Shown: positions 1 to 8,543 of the stretch, piece by piece | How the letters are laid out: the number at the start of each line of letters is the position of its first letter | Numbering within the stretch: position 1 is the stretch's first letter | From: CAYTEH01 sp964436765 | GTDB taxonomy: Bacteria > Patescibacteriota > Gracilibacteria > Peribacterales > Peribacteraceae | NCBI GenBank assembly: GCA_964436765.1 | Contig: CAYTEH010000015.1 | Location: 1-33,586 of the forward strand | Length of the DNA: 33,586 nucleotides | Reading direction: 5' to 3' | Notes under the pieces: model-generated | What the model saw: the letters and a program-made list of their open reading frames with translations, nothing else | The model's database searches: none | What the model was told of the DNA's origin: nothing | Position numbers and translations under genes: made by a program

Positions 1-1279
1 CGGAGTATTCGGTTATGGAGCAGGGTGATGCCGGGGCGTTGCTCTGCGCGGCTGAGGAAGCGGCGCATCCTGTGCAATTGTTGAGGAACACGGCGACGCC
101 GTAATGGTTCGCGATCGCAAGATCCACTTTTCCGTTGCCTTTCAGGTCGATGGCCGCGATGTCCGTCGAGTTCTGGACGTACATCGGGGCCTGCCGCGAG
201 TAATCGACCTTCGTCGCGAATGTTCCGTCCCCGTTGTTCCGCAGCGTGGAGAGCACGACCGTTCCATACATTGCAACGGCGAGGTCCGGCTTGCCGTCTT
301 TGTCCAGGTCGGCCGCTAACACTTTGTTCGGACGGCTGGCAGTGGGATAATCCACTTTCGAGGCGAAGGTGCCGTTGCCATTGTTCACGAGTATCGAAAC
401 GGTATCCGCGCCGTTGTTGGCCACCGCCAGGTCCGGCTTGCCGTCTCCGCTGAAGTCCGCGATAGCGACCGATGCGGATGTTTTTCCCGCCGCATAATCT
501 GCCTTGAGGTTAAACGTGCCGTCGCCTTTGTTGATGAAGACCGATACGCCACCGGCATTCGCACTCGGAACGGTTCCAACCGCGAGGTCCGGTTTTCCAT
601 CGCCGTTCAGATCGCCGATTGCAACTCCCAGGGCGCCCCCGCTCGTTACATATTCCGTTCTCGCGTGAAACGTTCCATCACCTTTGTTGAGTAGAACCGA
701 TACGGCGTTGACGCTCGTGGTTCCCACGGCGAGATCATTCTTGCCGTCGCCATTCAGATCGCCGATCGCCACATCCCTCGGATAGACCTGGGTGGCATAT
801 GCCACAGGTGTTGCAAAGGAGCCATTTCCCGTATTCAGTGCCACCAGGACTTTGTTGAGGTTCGGTTCGGAGTCCTGGATGTCTTTGGACACCGCGATCG
901 CGAGGTCATTCTTGCCGTCGCCGTTCAGATCCCCGATCGCCGTTGTCAGGATGCCCAATGCGTACTTGTATTTGGCGTCGGGGGCAGGGTTGAACGTACC
1001 GTTCCCCTTGTTGAAAAAGACCATGCACGCGCCACGATCCTCCGGGAGGGCATTGCCATCCCTCGCGCAGGAGACCATGTCTTCTTTTCCGTCGCCGTTC
1101 AGGTCGCCCGTGGAAACCGACATGGGCATGTTCATGTTATGGACGGATGCGAGCGTGAACGTGCCGCAGTTCTGGGAGCACGTTCCGCCACCCGTCTGCG
1201 CGCGGAAATTGCGGCCCACGATGCCGGTGGCCGTCACGACCACGAGCGAGACGACCGCAAACGCCAGCACGTGCCGCAT
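1..1279 (-). CDS. FG-GAP/VCBS repeat exported protein (C-terminus outside window)
   Basis: The minus strand is open from an ATG at 1279 to the window edge, so the gene is partial. A good Shine-Dalgarno (AGGAG) sits just before the ATG. The first ~20 residues are a hydrophobic signal/anchor segment (MRHVLAFAVVSLVVV...). After it come about seven repeats of roughly 50 residues, each with a calcium-binding type core GDLNGDGKxDLAV; cores lie near 1100, 915, 750, 600, 445, 300 and 145. This is the FG-GAP/VCBS beta-propeller pattern of integrin alpha chains and bacterial surface proteins. The later repeats drift (ADFSGDGK, ADLDKDGK, IDLKGNGK). Role inferred: secreted or surface-displayed adhesion or binding protein. 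The specific ligand cannot be told. It is divergent from dnaG. Confidence 0.88.
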   Translation of the reverse strand, partial: MRHVLAFAVVSLVVVTATGIVGRNFRAQTGGGTCSQNCGTFTLASVHNMNMPMSVSTGDLNGDGKEDMVSCARDGNALPEDRGACMVFFNKGNGTFNPAPDAKYKYALGILTTAIGDLNGDGKNDLAIAVSKDIQDSEPNLNKVLVALNTGNGSFATPVAYATQVYPRDVAIGDLNGDGKNDLAVGTTSVNAVSVLLNKGDGTFHARTEYVTSGGALGVAIGDLNGDGKPDLAVGTVPSANAGGVSVFINKGDGTFNLKADYAAGKTSASVAIADFSGDGKPDLAVANNGADTVSILVNNGNGTFASKVDYPTASRPNKVLAADLDKDGKPDLAVAMYGTVVLSTLRNNGDGTFATKVDYSRQAPMYVQNSTDIAAIDLKGNGKVDLAIANHYGVAVFLNNCTGCAASSAAQSNAPASPCSITEYS

Positions 1280-1325
1280 GTTTCTCCTCGCTATCATTGG
1301 AAAAGAGGGTAGCAGCGCCGACGTG

Positions 1326-1401
1326 AAGATTGAAGATACAAGGTTGAAGATTGAAAATTGCGCAAGGATCTTTTTGATCTTTGATCTCGACCTTCAATCT
1401 T
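1326..1401. repeat. intergenic inverted repeat AAGATTGAAG / CTTCAATCTT
   Basis: The 10-base arms AAGATTGAAG (1326-1335) and CTTCAATCTT (1392-1401) are exact reverse complements. Between them lie further degenerate GATTGAA-like copies. The stretch sits between the divergent FG-GAP gene and dnaG. A similar short AT-rich string (TCGAAGATCGAAG) is found in the gap before the ABC ATPase near 16335, so this may be a dispersed intergenic repeat type. Function unknown. Confidence 0.45.
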
Positions 1402-1420
1402 GCGTCTCCGGAGGTATACT
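1393..1420 (+). promoter_or_regulatory. dnaG promoter, near-leaderless
   Basis: A -10 hexamer TATACT (1415-1420) lies 8 nt before the chosen ATG at 1429, with a weak -35 TTCAAT (1393-1398) at 16 nt spacing. Transcription would start almost at the ATG. Confidence 0.45.
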
Positions 1421-1428
1421 CGCTCCCC

Positions 1429-3165
1429 ATGGATGACGTCAGTGCCATCAAAGCGCGCATTCCCATCGAGGAGCTCGTGGGCAGCTACTGCACATTGCAG
1501 AAAAAGGGCAGGAACTTCGTGTGCCTCTGCCCGTTCCATAACGACTCGCGCCCCAGTTTTCTCGTCTCGCCCGACAAGGGCATCGCGTACTGCTTCGCCT
1601 GCCAGACGGGCGGCGACATCTTCAGTTTCTATCAATCCATCGAGGGCGTCGATTTCCCCCAGGCTCTCAAGGAACTTGCGGAGCGCGCCGGAGTGACGCT
1701 CCAGAAGTCCGCCGCTCCCACGGTCAAGAAAGACGATAAGGAGAGGGCGCGTGCGTGCCTCCAGGCGGCACTCTCCTTCTTTAGGGCTCAGCTCTCGGGC
1801 AATGCGTCGGCGATGGCGTACCTGGAATCGCGCAAGGTGACGCCGGAACAGCGTGAGCAGTTCGAGATCGGCTATGCGCCCGATTCCTTCAGCGCCACCT
1901 ACGACCACCTGCTCAAGGCGAACTCCGCGAAGTCCGACATCGTCGCCTCGGGCCTGGGGGTGCAGCGCGACCTGCAGGACCAGCGCGTCTACGACCGGTT
2001 CCGCAACCGTCTCATGTTCCCCATCCACGACGCGCAGGGGATGCTCGTGGGTTTCGGCGGGCGGACGCTGGGGAACGACGACGCGAAGTATGTGAACTCA
2101 TCCGAAGGAATTCTTTTCCACAAGAGCTCCATTCTCTATGGGTTCCATCGTGCGAAGGAGTCCATGCGCGAGAAAAAAAACGTGATCCTCGTCGAAGGGT
2201 ACTTCGACGTGCTTGCGTGCCATCAGGTGGGAGTGAACAACGTGGTGGCCACGTGCGGTACCGCACTCACGGCCGAGCACGTGAAAGTCCTGCGCCGCTA
2301 CGTCGACCGCGTCACGCTCTGTCTCGACCAGGATCGCGCCGGCCGCGCCGCGATGGAGCGCGCATTCCCGCTGCTCGCGCGCGAGCAGATTCATGTGGAT
2401 GCCATCGTGCTGCCGGGCAAAGATCCCGCCGACGCGCTCGTGTCCGATGCCCCGAAGCTCAAGCTGCTGCTGGAGACGGCTGCCACGCCGTACCTCGATG
2501 TCGTCATCGGGCAGATCGGGGAGATGGACCTCTCGTCGCCGGTGGTGAAGCGCGAGGCGCTCCAGAAATTCCTGTCGCTCCTCTCGTCGCTTCCGTCCGC
2601 AGTCGAGCGTTCCGATTACCTGCGCAAGGCGTCGGCCGTGCTCCAGACCACCGAAGGAGCGCTGGAGCAGGACATGCGTCGCGTGAGTGTCGCACCCGCC
2701 GTGCCGCGTCCCACGCCGGCCGCTGCCAAAGATGAGCACGAGTTCTCCGCATGCGAGATTGCACTGGGGATGTTCCTGCATTATCCGAAGCTCAGGCACC
2801 TGCTTGAGGAGCTCATCGCTCCGCAGGAGGGGATGGCTGCCGCTCTCTATGCCGCCATCAAGGCGGCGCCCGATGCCGTCAAGCTGGATCCCGCCGAGCT
2901 GGATCTGCCCCATGACCAGAAGGAGCGGGCAGGCATTCTGTACCTTTTCTGCGAGTACCACGGGTTCACGGAATGGTCGGAATCGCTCGCTGTGCGCGAA
3001 ATTCGAAAGAACTGCCAGTCCAGCAACAAGGAGTTCCTCCGGGCAAAGCAGTTCGAGATCACAAAAAAGCTCGTGGATGCCCGGCGGGCGGGGCAAAAAG
3101 CCGAAGAAGCGCAGCTCCTGACCCAGTACGAGCAGCTCATCCGCCTGATGAAGAAAGCCGTGTAA
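1429..3165 (+). CDS. dnaG: DNA primase DnaG
   Basis: Synthesises RNA primers at the replication fork together with the replicative helicase. The 578-aa product has the family order: an N-terminal CHC2-type zinc finger (C34-x2-H37 ... C55-x2-C58), the RNA-polymerase core with RFRNRLMFPIH at about 191-200, and a Toprim fold with the catalytic glutamate in EGYFDV (256-261) and DQDRAG (300-305). A C-terminal region of about 130 residues follows the linker at ~425-435 and is expected to be the helicase-interacting domain. The ATG at 1429 is preferred to an upstream TTG at 1381 because DnaG proteins begin a few residues before the I-P-I-E-E-L segment and because a -10 box overlaps the upstream extension. 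rpoD follows 107 nt downstream, echoing the dnaG-rpoD pairing of many bacteria. Confidence 0.96.
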   Translation: MDDVSAIKARIPIEELVGSYCTLQKKGRNFVCLCPFHNDSRPSFLVSPDKGIAYCFACQTGGDIFSFYQSIEGVDFPQALKELAERAGVTLQKSAAPTVKKDDKERARACLQAALSFFRAQLSGNASAMAYLESRKVTPEQREQFEIGYAPDSFSATYDHLLKANSAKSDIVASGLGVQRDLQDQRVYDRFRNRLMFPIHDAQGMLVGFGGRTLGNDDAKYVNSSEGILFHKSSILYGFHRAKESMREKKNVILVEGYFDVLACHQVGVNNVVATCGTALTAEHVKVLRRYVDRVTLCLDQDRAGRAAMERAFPLLAREQIHVDAIVLPGKDPADALVSDAPKLKLLLETAATPYLDVVIGQIGEMDLSSPVVKREALQKFLSLLSSLPSAVERSDYLRKASAVLQTTEGALEQDMRRVSVAPAVPRPTPAAAKDEHEFSACEIALGMFLHYPKLRHLLEELIAPQEGMAAALYAAIKAAPDAVKLDPAELDLPHDQKERAGILYLFCEYHGFTEWSESLAVREIRKNCQSSNKEFLRAKQFEITKKLVDARRAGQKAEEAQLLTQYEQLIRLMKKAV

Positions 3166-3201
3166 AGCAGTCTAAACACGCAAAAATCTCAAAACTTCCC
3201 C

Positions 3202-3230
3202 TTGTTCTGGCGGCCCTTCTTTTCTAGGCT
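3202..3230 (+). promoter_or_regulatory. probable rpoD promoter
   Basis: TTGTTC (3202-3207), 17 nt spacer, TAGGCT (3225-3230). The predicted leader of ~36 nt holds a small GC hairpin, GCCGC-TCTGC-GCGGC (3241-3255). It has no T-run, so it is not a clear terminator. Confidence 0.4.
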
Positions 3231-3272
3231 ATCCTCACGGGCCGCTCTGCGCGGCTTTCCCCTTCGTTTGCC

Positions 3273-4742
3273 ATGGCTTCCCACCCTCGAAAATTCATTG
3301 CACAGCCCACAGACGACGATTTGAAGCGATTCCCTGAAAAAGTAACACACCTCATCAAGAAAGGACGCGAGCAGCGCTATGTGACCCATCAGGAAATCAT
3401 TTCGGCCGTTCCCAATGCGGAAGAGAACGTCGACCTGCTCGACGAGATTTACACGCTGTTCGTGGACCTTGGTATTCAGGTGATCGACGTGAAGGATGCG
3501 CTCATCTGGGATAAGAAGAACAAAGCGGCGAGTACCATGCCCGTGCCCGAGCCGACGGAAGACATCTCCGAAGTGACGGCCGCGGGCGCCGACAGCGATG
3601 ACGACGATGCCGAGACCGATGAGGGGGAAAAGGCCGAGACGATGGATGATTCCGATGACGATGCCGTCAAGATGATCGCGATGGCCGGCATTGCCGTGGA
3701 CAGCGACAAGGACCTGAGCGAAGAGGAGCGCAAGAAGAGGAAGAAGGAGCGCGAGACGGACCTGCTTGAAATTTCCAACGACTCGGTGCGCATGTACCTG
3801 AGTGAAATCGGACGCGTGCCGCTCATCGACGCGCGCAAGGAAGTGGAACTCGCTCGGCGCATCCGCAAGGGCGACGCCGGCGCCAAGCAGCAACTGGCCG
3901 AGGCCAACCTCCGTCTTGTCGTTTCCATCGCCAAAAAGTACATCGGCCGCGGGCTCTCGTTCCTGGATCTGATCCAGGAAGGCAACATCGGCCTCTTCCG
4001 CGCGGTCGAGAAGTTCGACCCCGAGCGCGGATTCAAATTCTCCACGTACGCCACCTGGTGGATCCGCCAGGCCATCACGCGCGCCATCGCCGACCAGGCA
4101 CGCACCATCCGCATCCCGGTGCACATGGTGGAGACCATCAACAAGCTCACCCACACGCAGCGCCGCCTGGTGCAGGAGCTCGGCCGTGAGCCGACCCTGG
4201 AGGAACTGGCCGTCGAAATGGAGATGGATATCAAGAAGGTCGCGCATATCCAGAAGATCTCGCAGGACATCATCTCGCTCGAGTCGCCCGTGGGATCCGA
4301 AGAGGATAGCAAGCTCGGCGACTTCATCGAGGACGAAGAGGCCATCAACCCGTTCGAGGCCACCAACCGCCAGCTCCGCAAAGAGAACGTCCACGCGATG
4401 CTGGAATTCCTCACCCCCCGCGAGCGCAAGATCATCGAGATGCGCTTCGGCCTGAAGGACGGCATCGGCCACACCCTGGAGGAAGTTGGCAAGGAGTTCG
4501 GGGTCACGCGCGAGCGTATCCGCCAGATCGAGGCCAAAGTATTGCAAAAGATGCGCGACCATCCCCGGTCCCTCACCATCCGCGAACACGGCGGCATCCC
4601 CAAGCGGATCGGCTTCTCGCCCGTGCACAGCTACTCGGCAGGCAAAACCTGCCCCGCGTGCCACATGGGGTCTCTCGTCGAGCTCACCAAAGACGGCGAG
4701 AAGATCGAGAAATGTGACCACTGTGCTAAGGAGTACCGATAG
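3273..4742 (+). CDS. rpoD: housekeeping sigma-70 factor RpoD with C-terminal zinc ribbon
   Basis: Primary sigma factor: directs RNA polymerase to -10/-35 promoters. The 489-aa protein has a region 1.1-like start, a very acidic spacer (~105-150), region 1.2 (SVRMYLSEIGRVPL, from ~171), regions 2.1-2.4 with FSTYATWWIRQAI (~256-268), region 3, the 3.2 finger (SLESPVGSEEDSKLGDFI, ~335-352) and region 4 (~379-433) with the -35 reading helix TRERIRQIEAK. Unusually the chain continues 56 residues past region 4 and ends in a four-cysteine zinc ribbon: C460-x2-C463 ... C481-x2-C484. Canonical RpoD stops soon after region 4, so the tail is an added domain, possibly for DNA or polymerase contact (inference). 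No Shine-Dalgarno is visible. Confidence 0.97.
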   Translation: MASHPRKFIAQPTDDDLKRFPEKVTHLIKKGREQRYVTHQEIISAVPNAEENVDLLDEIYTLFVDLGIQVIDVKDALIWDKKNKAASTMPVPEPTEDISEVTAAGADSDDDDAETDEGEKAETMDDSDDDAVKMIAMAGIAVDSDKDLSEEERKKRKKERETDLLEISNDSVRMYLSEIGRVPLIDARKEVELARRIRKGDAGAKQQLAEANLRLVVSIAKKYIGRGLSFLDLIQEGNIGLFRAVEKFDPERGFKFSTYATWWIRQAITRAIADQARTIRIPVHMVETINKLTHTQRRLVQELGREPTLEELAVEMEMDIKKVAHIQKISQDIISLESPVGSEEDSKLGDFIEDEEAINPFEATNRQLRKENVHAMLEFLTPRERKIIEMRFGLKDGIGHTLEEVGKEFGVTRERIRQIEAKVLQKMRDHPRSLTIREHGGIPKRIGFSPVHSYSAGKTCPACHMGSLVELTKDGEKIEKCDHCAKEYR

Positions 4743-4785
4743 AATTCAATGGGCTTCTATCTGTGTATGTGGTCAACAGTGGTCA
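4715..4785. repeat. inverted repeat spanning the rpoD stop
   Basis: TGACCACTGT (4715-4724, inside the last zinc-ribbon codons) and ACAGTGGTCA (4776-4785, downstream) are perfect 10-base reverse complements, 51 nt apart. They could pair in the rpoD mRNA 3' end. No T-run follows, so a terminator role is not supported. Confidence 0.5.
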
Positions 4786-4801
4786 TCCCGAGCCTAGCCT
4801 G

Positions 4802-4827
4802 CCCTGAGCTTGCCGAAGGGTCGAAGG
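4802..4827. repeat. REP-like intergenic repeat (CCCTGAGCTTGCCGAAGGG type)
   Basis: CCCTGAGCTTGCCGAAGGG (4802-4820) followed by TCGAAGG is of the widespread short intergenic repeat type read on the other strand as CCCTTCGGCAAGCTCAGGG. A related copy lies in reverse orientation at 21709-21728 (CCCTTCGGCCCGGCTCAGGG). It sits directly before the duplicated rpoD tail. Confidence 0.55.
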
Positions 4828-4856
4828 GCGATCATTGCGCGAAGGAATATCGCTGA
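4824..4856 (+). pseudogene. orphan second copy of the rpoD C-terminal codons
   Basis: Read in frame, 4830-4856 encodes DHCAKEYR-stop, identical to the last eight residues of RpoD (4716-4742). Seven of the eight codons differ, every one by a synonymous third-position change, and the stop differs too (TGA against TAG). Just upstream the frame reads K-G where RpoD has K-C, one base from a cysteine codon. There is no start codon or ribosome site, so it is not expected to be expressed. It looks like the left-over end of a diverged rpoD copy, cut at the REP-like repeat. Confidence 0.6.
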
Positions 4857-4866
4857 GCACCCCGGT

Positions 4867-4894
4867 TTGCATAAGGGAAGGAGTATTGTACAAT
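4867..4894 (+). promoter_or_regulatory. promoter of the 121-aa gene
   Basis: TTGCAT (4867-4872), 16 nt spacer, TACAAT (4889-4894). The predicted start is only about 8 nt before the ATG at 4909. Confidence 0.5.
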
Positions 4895-4908
4895 AGTTCC
4901 TTTTCCTC

Positions 4909-5274
4909 ATGTCCACGGGATCCCATACCATCGACGCGCTCACCAGGGCATTCGTGAAAGCGGAATCCGCCGGTGATTCGCTTGTCCTTCTTGCGATTGA
5001 AAGTGTCCTGCAGCACAGGGAGACGCTGATTCGTTGCATCGATCTGCTCCAGCACGGGGCGAACCGGGAGGCTTTGACGGAACACAGGCACGAGGCAACC
5101 GACCTCATGATCCTGCAGGCCGCACTCGACCGCCTGCCGTCCGGCACCGTTCTCCCGTCGGTTAGCGACATCATCACAAGCACGGTGCAGCGCTACCGCG
5201 AGACCATCGGAGCACCCGGGCTACCGGATGACGTCATGCCATTCGACAAGACAGTGCTCGGGAGAATCCGGTGA
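4909..5274 (+). CDS. hypothetical protein, 121 aa
   Basis: Not recognised. The protein is soluble and mostly helical by composition, with no signal peptide, membrane segment or cysteine motif (one cysteine, in IRCIDLLQHG). A gene is supported by an ATG directly behind a good promoter, by host-like GC-rich codon use, and by lying between two real genes on the same strand without overlap. It ends 146 nt before the helicase-nuclease gene. Confidence 0.65.
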   Translation: MSTGSHTIDALTRAFVKAESAGDSLVLLAIESVLQHRETLIRCIDLLQHGANREALTEHRHEATDLMILQAALDRLPSGTVLPSVSDIITSTVQRYRETIGAPGLPDDVMPFDKTVLGRIR

Positions 5275-5408
5275 GTTCATCGCCCGGTAAAATACTCCTC
5301 GTTCCGGATCGTGAAGAAGGGCAGTTGTAAGCGGATTTCACCCGTTCACTTGCGGGGGCATGAGCGTTCCTGCTGGTTACGCATGGATCGGTGACAATTG
5401 GCCTGTGG

Positions 5409-5414
5409 TACGAT
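5409..5414 (+). promoter_or_regulatory. -10 box of the helicase-nuclease gene
   Basis: TACGAT lies 6 nt before the ATG at 5421. No convincing -35 is seen at 16-18 nt. The position fits a leaderless transcript. Confidence 0.35.
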
Positions 5415-5420
5415 CCCTGC

Positions 5421-8400
5421 ATGCCCGCTCAGAAGGCAGCAACGGCAACAACTGATCTTGTGGAAAAGGCCAAAGGAAAAACTGTGCGGGAGCTGCTGCG
5501 CGGGAACTTTGAACAGGAGTATGTGCGGTTGAATGTGGAACAGAAGAAGGCCGTGGATACCATCGACGGTCCCGTGATGGTGGTGGCGGGCCCGGGGACG
5601 GGGAAGACGCAGACGCTTGCGATGCGGGTGGCCAACATCCTGCGCAAGACCCAGATGCGGCCGAGTAATATCCTGTGCCTCACGTACTCCGTGAGCGGCG
5701 CCACCGCCATGCGCGAGCGGTTGCGAAAGCTCATCGGGGCCGATGCCTACGGCGTCACGGTTTCCACCATCCATGCGTTTGCACAGTCGGTGATCGATCA
5801 CAACGCGATCGTCTTCGAAGAATGGTCGGCGAAGCAACAGCTCACCGACATCGAAAAGTACCGAGAGTTGAATAAAATTATTGATCAAATATCGTCTCAA
5901 TCAGAACTTATAAACTTGAAAGATCCGTATGCAAAAGATGGCGATCTCCTCATGCGCATCAGCCAGGTGAAACGCGAGGGGAAAAGCATCAAAGATCTCG
6001 AGCGCGTCGCGGCCGAGTACGAGGCGGCGCTCGCGGTGAAAAGCAAGCCGGGGACAAAGGCGCACGAGAAAAATCTTCTGACCGCGAAAAAATTCAACGA
6101 CTTCATCGAGATCGTCAGGCGGTACCAGGCGATGCTCGCAGAGACCGGCCGGTACGACTACGACGACATGATCCTGAATGTGCTTGCGGCCCTTCGCGAA
6201 GAAGACTGGCTGCTTCAGTCGCTGCAGGAACGCTACCAGTACATCCTCGTGGACGAGTTCCAGGATCTGAATGGTTCCCAATATGCACTCATCGACCTGC
6301 TCACGACCTACGAGGGCATCCAGAACGATCCGAACATCTTCGTGGTGGGGGACGACGACCAGGCGATTTACCGCTTCCAGGGGGCCAATTATCTGCAGAT
6401 GCTTGGCTTCCACAACCGCTTTCCCAGGGCGCCGGTGATCGCGCTCACAACCAGCTACCGGTCGACCCAGTCGATTCTCGATGCCGCACGCGCGCTCATC
6501 GAACAGAATTCGGAACGCCTCGTCGGGAAAATACCGGGACTGCAGAAACTGCTGACAGCGGCATCGGGCAAGCGGGGAGAGGAACCTGTCCTGCTGCGTC
6601 CGCCAAGCGATACGGCCGAACCGTGGCTCATCGCCGATCTCATCGAGGAGCGCCTGGGGAGGGGAGTGCCGTATGAGGAAATCGCCGTGCTCGTCCGCAA
6701 AAACCACGAGCTCTTCCCGCTCTACGATGTTCTCAGGTCCCGGGGCATACCCGTGCTGCTTCGGGGCAAGACAGATCTGCTCACGCATCCGCTCATTCTG
6801 CAGACACTTGCGATTTTGCATGCGGTCGAAGACCCCCGGAGCGATCCCAAGCTGTCCGCGGCGCTCGCGTGCGATTGTTTCGCCATTCCCCCCTCCGATC
6901 TCGCGCGTCTGCACGGCGCCGCGCGTGAGCGCAAGAAACGCCTGCACGACGTGCTCATGGACGCGGAAAAGCTCGGTATCAACTTTCTCGATTGCAGCAA
7001 GATTTCGGCCGCGCGCGAGACGATCCTCCGGCTCGAATCGCAGGTGCCGCTGCGCACGGTGCTCGAGACCGTCGAGCACGTCATTCGCGACTTGGGCATC
7101 ATCCCGCTCCCAAGCGATGCCGCTCTGGAATCAATCGACCCGCGCGATGCCGCCGCGGTGGAGGCGTTCTTCAATTACGTCAAAAACCGCTGCCTCGATA
7201 AGCCTGCGTATACGTACCGTGAATTCCTCTCGGACCTGCGCTTCTACGCCGATCCGCTCTACGGCCAGGCACGGCTCACGTACGAGCTGCCGCACCTGAC
7301 CTCCAATGGCATCCGCCTGATGACAGCGCACCAGAGCAAGGGCCTCGAGTTCGATACCGTCATCATCAGCAACCTCCGCGACGGACACTGGGACGGTTCG
7401 CAGGCGCGCTCCATGGTTTCCATTCCAGAGGACCTGCTCTTCGGCTGGGAGAAGGAGCAAAAGAGCACCGAGCGGCACGAAGATGACCGCCGCCTGATGT
7501 TCGTGGCAGCCACGCGCGCCAGGAGCGAATTGATCATGGTGTGCCCGCGCGAGCAGACCGTCGGCGAAAAGCTTCGCACCATCAGCCCGTCGGCCTTCTT
7601 TGCCGAAATGGGCGCGCTCAGCGAACAGGATGCCGCCATCAAAGACCCGCAGGGCGCCTCGGTCCTGCTGCGACCCAAGGCAAAGCTGATGGACGGCGCG
7701 AGCGAGGCGTACGTGCGGGAGCGGCTCAAGACGTTTGCGCTATCCGCCACGTCGCTCAACAGGTTCCTCCGCGACCCGCGCGAGTTCCTGCTCGTGGACC
7801 TCCTGCAGCAGCCCGAGCATTTCGACGAAGGCGCCGTCCGCCGCATCGGCTACGGGCAGGCTGTGCACTGGGCCCTGAAGGAGTGGGCGGCTGCGTTGCA
7901 AAAGAAGAACGAGTTCGGGATCACCGAGCTGCTCGAGGCATTCGACTGGCACCTGCGCGAACGCACGATCCTCACAGAGAAACAACGGGAGGATCTCCAC
8001 GCGCTTGGGACGCAAGCGCTCACGCGGTATTTCGAGCAGCGTCTTGCCGGCCAAAGCCCGCTCCTCTATGCCATCGAGAAAGACTACCGCGCCCGTCTTC
8101 TGGAGCCTTCCAATCCCGACGACGAGGGCATTCCGCTCAAGGGCAAAATCGACCGCATCGATATCGAATCGCCCACATCATCCGTTGCGACCGTCATCGA
8201 CTACAAGGCCGGCAAGGGGAAGACGGAGCTGGAGATCCGCGGCGGCGCGGAGGAGGGGACGGTCTCCCGCACGGAGGATGGCGGACAGTTCAGGCAACTC
8301 GTGTTTTATGCCCTGCTCCTTGAACAGGGCGATCCGATGCTCAGGCCGACGGTATTCGCACTCGAGTACCTGGGGGAAAAAGGCGAACATCCCATTCGCA

Positions 8401-8525
8401 GGAATTTTACTGTTACAGAAGCCGAAAAAGTAGCATTGAAGATGCTGATCCGGGATGTCTGGTCAAAAATACTCTCGCTCGATTTCAACCCGCCGGTTCC
8501 GCCGTCGCATATGCCGGACGCCTGA
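5421..8525 (+). CDS. UvrD/PcrA-family helicase fused to a RecB-like PD-(D/E)XK nuclease
   Basis: ATP-driven 3'-5' DNA helicase with a C-terminal nuclease, expected in recombinational repair (AddA/RecB-like). In the 1034-aa product the SF1A motifs appear in order: Walker A GPGTGKT (57-63), ILVDEFQDLNGSQ (motif II), VVGDDDQAIYRFQGA (motif III), LTTSYRST (IV), MTAHQSKGLEFDTVII (V) and RRLMFVAATRARSEL (VI). The last ~270 residues hold a PDDEXK_1 nuclease: SATSLNRFLRDPREF, then GKIDRID, VIDYKAGKGK and QLVFYALLLEQ, giving the D...D-x-K...Q pattern. The ATG at 5421 is chosen over an upstream GTG (5391) because a -10 box fits it. No addB-like partner is seen here, so it may work alone, as in reduced genomes. 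Confidence 0.92.
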   Translation: MPAQKAATATTDLVEKAKGKTVRELLRGNFEQEYVRLNVEQKKAVDTIDGPVMVVAGPGTGKTQTLAMRVANILRKTQMRPSNILCLTYSVSGATAMRERLRKLIGADAYGVTVSTIHAFAQSVIDHNAIVFEEWSAKQQLTDIEKYRELNKIIDQISSQSELINLKDPYAKDGDLLMRISQVKREGKSIKDLERVAAEYEAALAVKSKPGTKAHEKNLLTAKKFNDFIEIVRRYQAMLAETGRYDYDDMILNVLAALREEDWLLQSLQERYQYILVDEFQDLNGSQYALIDLLTTYEGIQNDPNIFVVGDDDQAIYRFQGANYLQMLGFHNRFPRAPVIALTTSYRSTQSILDAARALIEQNSERLVGKIPGLQKLLTAASGKRGEEPVLLRPPSDTAEPWLIADLIEERLGRGVPYEEIAVLVRKNHELFPLYDVLRSRGIPVLLRGKTDLLTHPLILQTLAILHAVEDPRSDPKLSAALACDCFAIPPSDLARLHGAARERKKRLHDVLMDAEKLGINFLDCSKISAARETILRLESQVPLRTVLETVEHVIRDLGIIPLPSDAALESIDPRDAAAVEAFFNYVKNRCLDKPAYTYREFLSDLRFYADPLYGQARLTYELPHLTSNGIRLMTAHQSKGLEFDTVIISNLRDGHWDGSQARSMVSIPEDLLFGWEKEQKSTERHEDDRRLMFVAATRARSELIMVCPREQTVGEKLRTISPSAFFAEMGALSEQDAAIKDPQGASVLLRPKAKLMDGASEAYVRERLKTFALSATSLNRFLRDPREFLLVDLLQQPEHFDEGAVRRIGYGQAVHWALKEWAAALQKKNEFGITELLEAFDWHLRERTILTEKQREDLHALGTQALTRYFEQRLAGQSPLLYAIEKDYRARLLEPSNPDDEGIPLKGKIDRIDIESPTSSVATVIDYKAGKGKTELEIRGGAEEGTVSRTEDGGQFRQLVFYALLLEQGDPMLRPTVFALEYLGEKGEHPIRRNFTVTEAEKVALKMLIRDVWSKILSLDFNPPVPPSHMPDA

Positions 8526-8543
8526 CGGTCCATTCTCTGCACG

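Noticed and set aside
3189..4721. 510-aa minus-strand open frame opposite rpoD
   Set aside because: It mirrors the rpoD codons, has a His/Val/Leu-rich composition and no motif; the plus strand is unmistakably RpoD.
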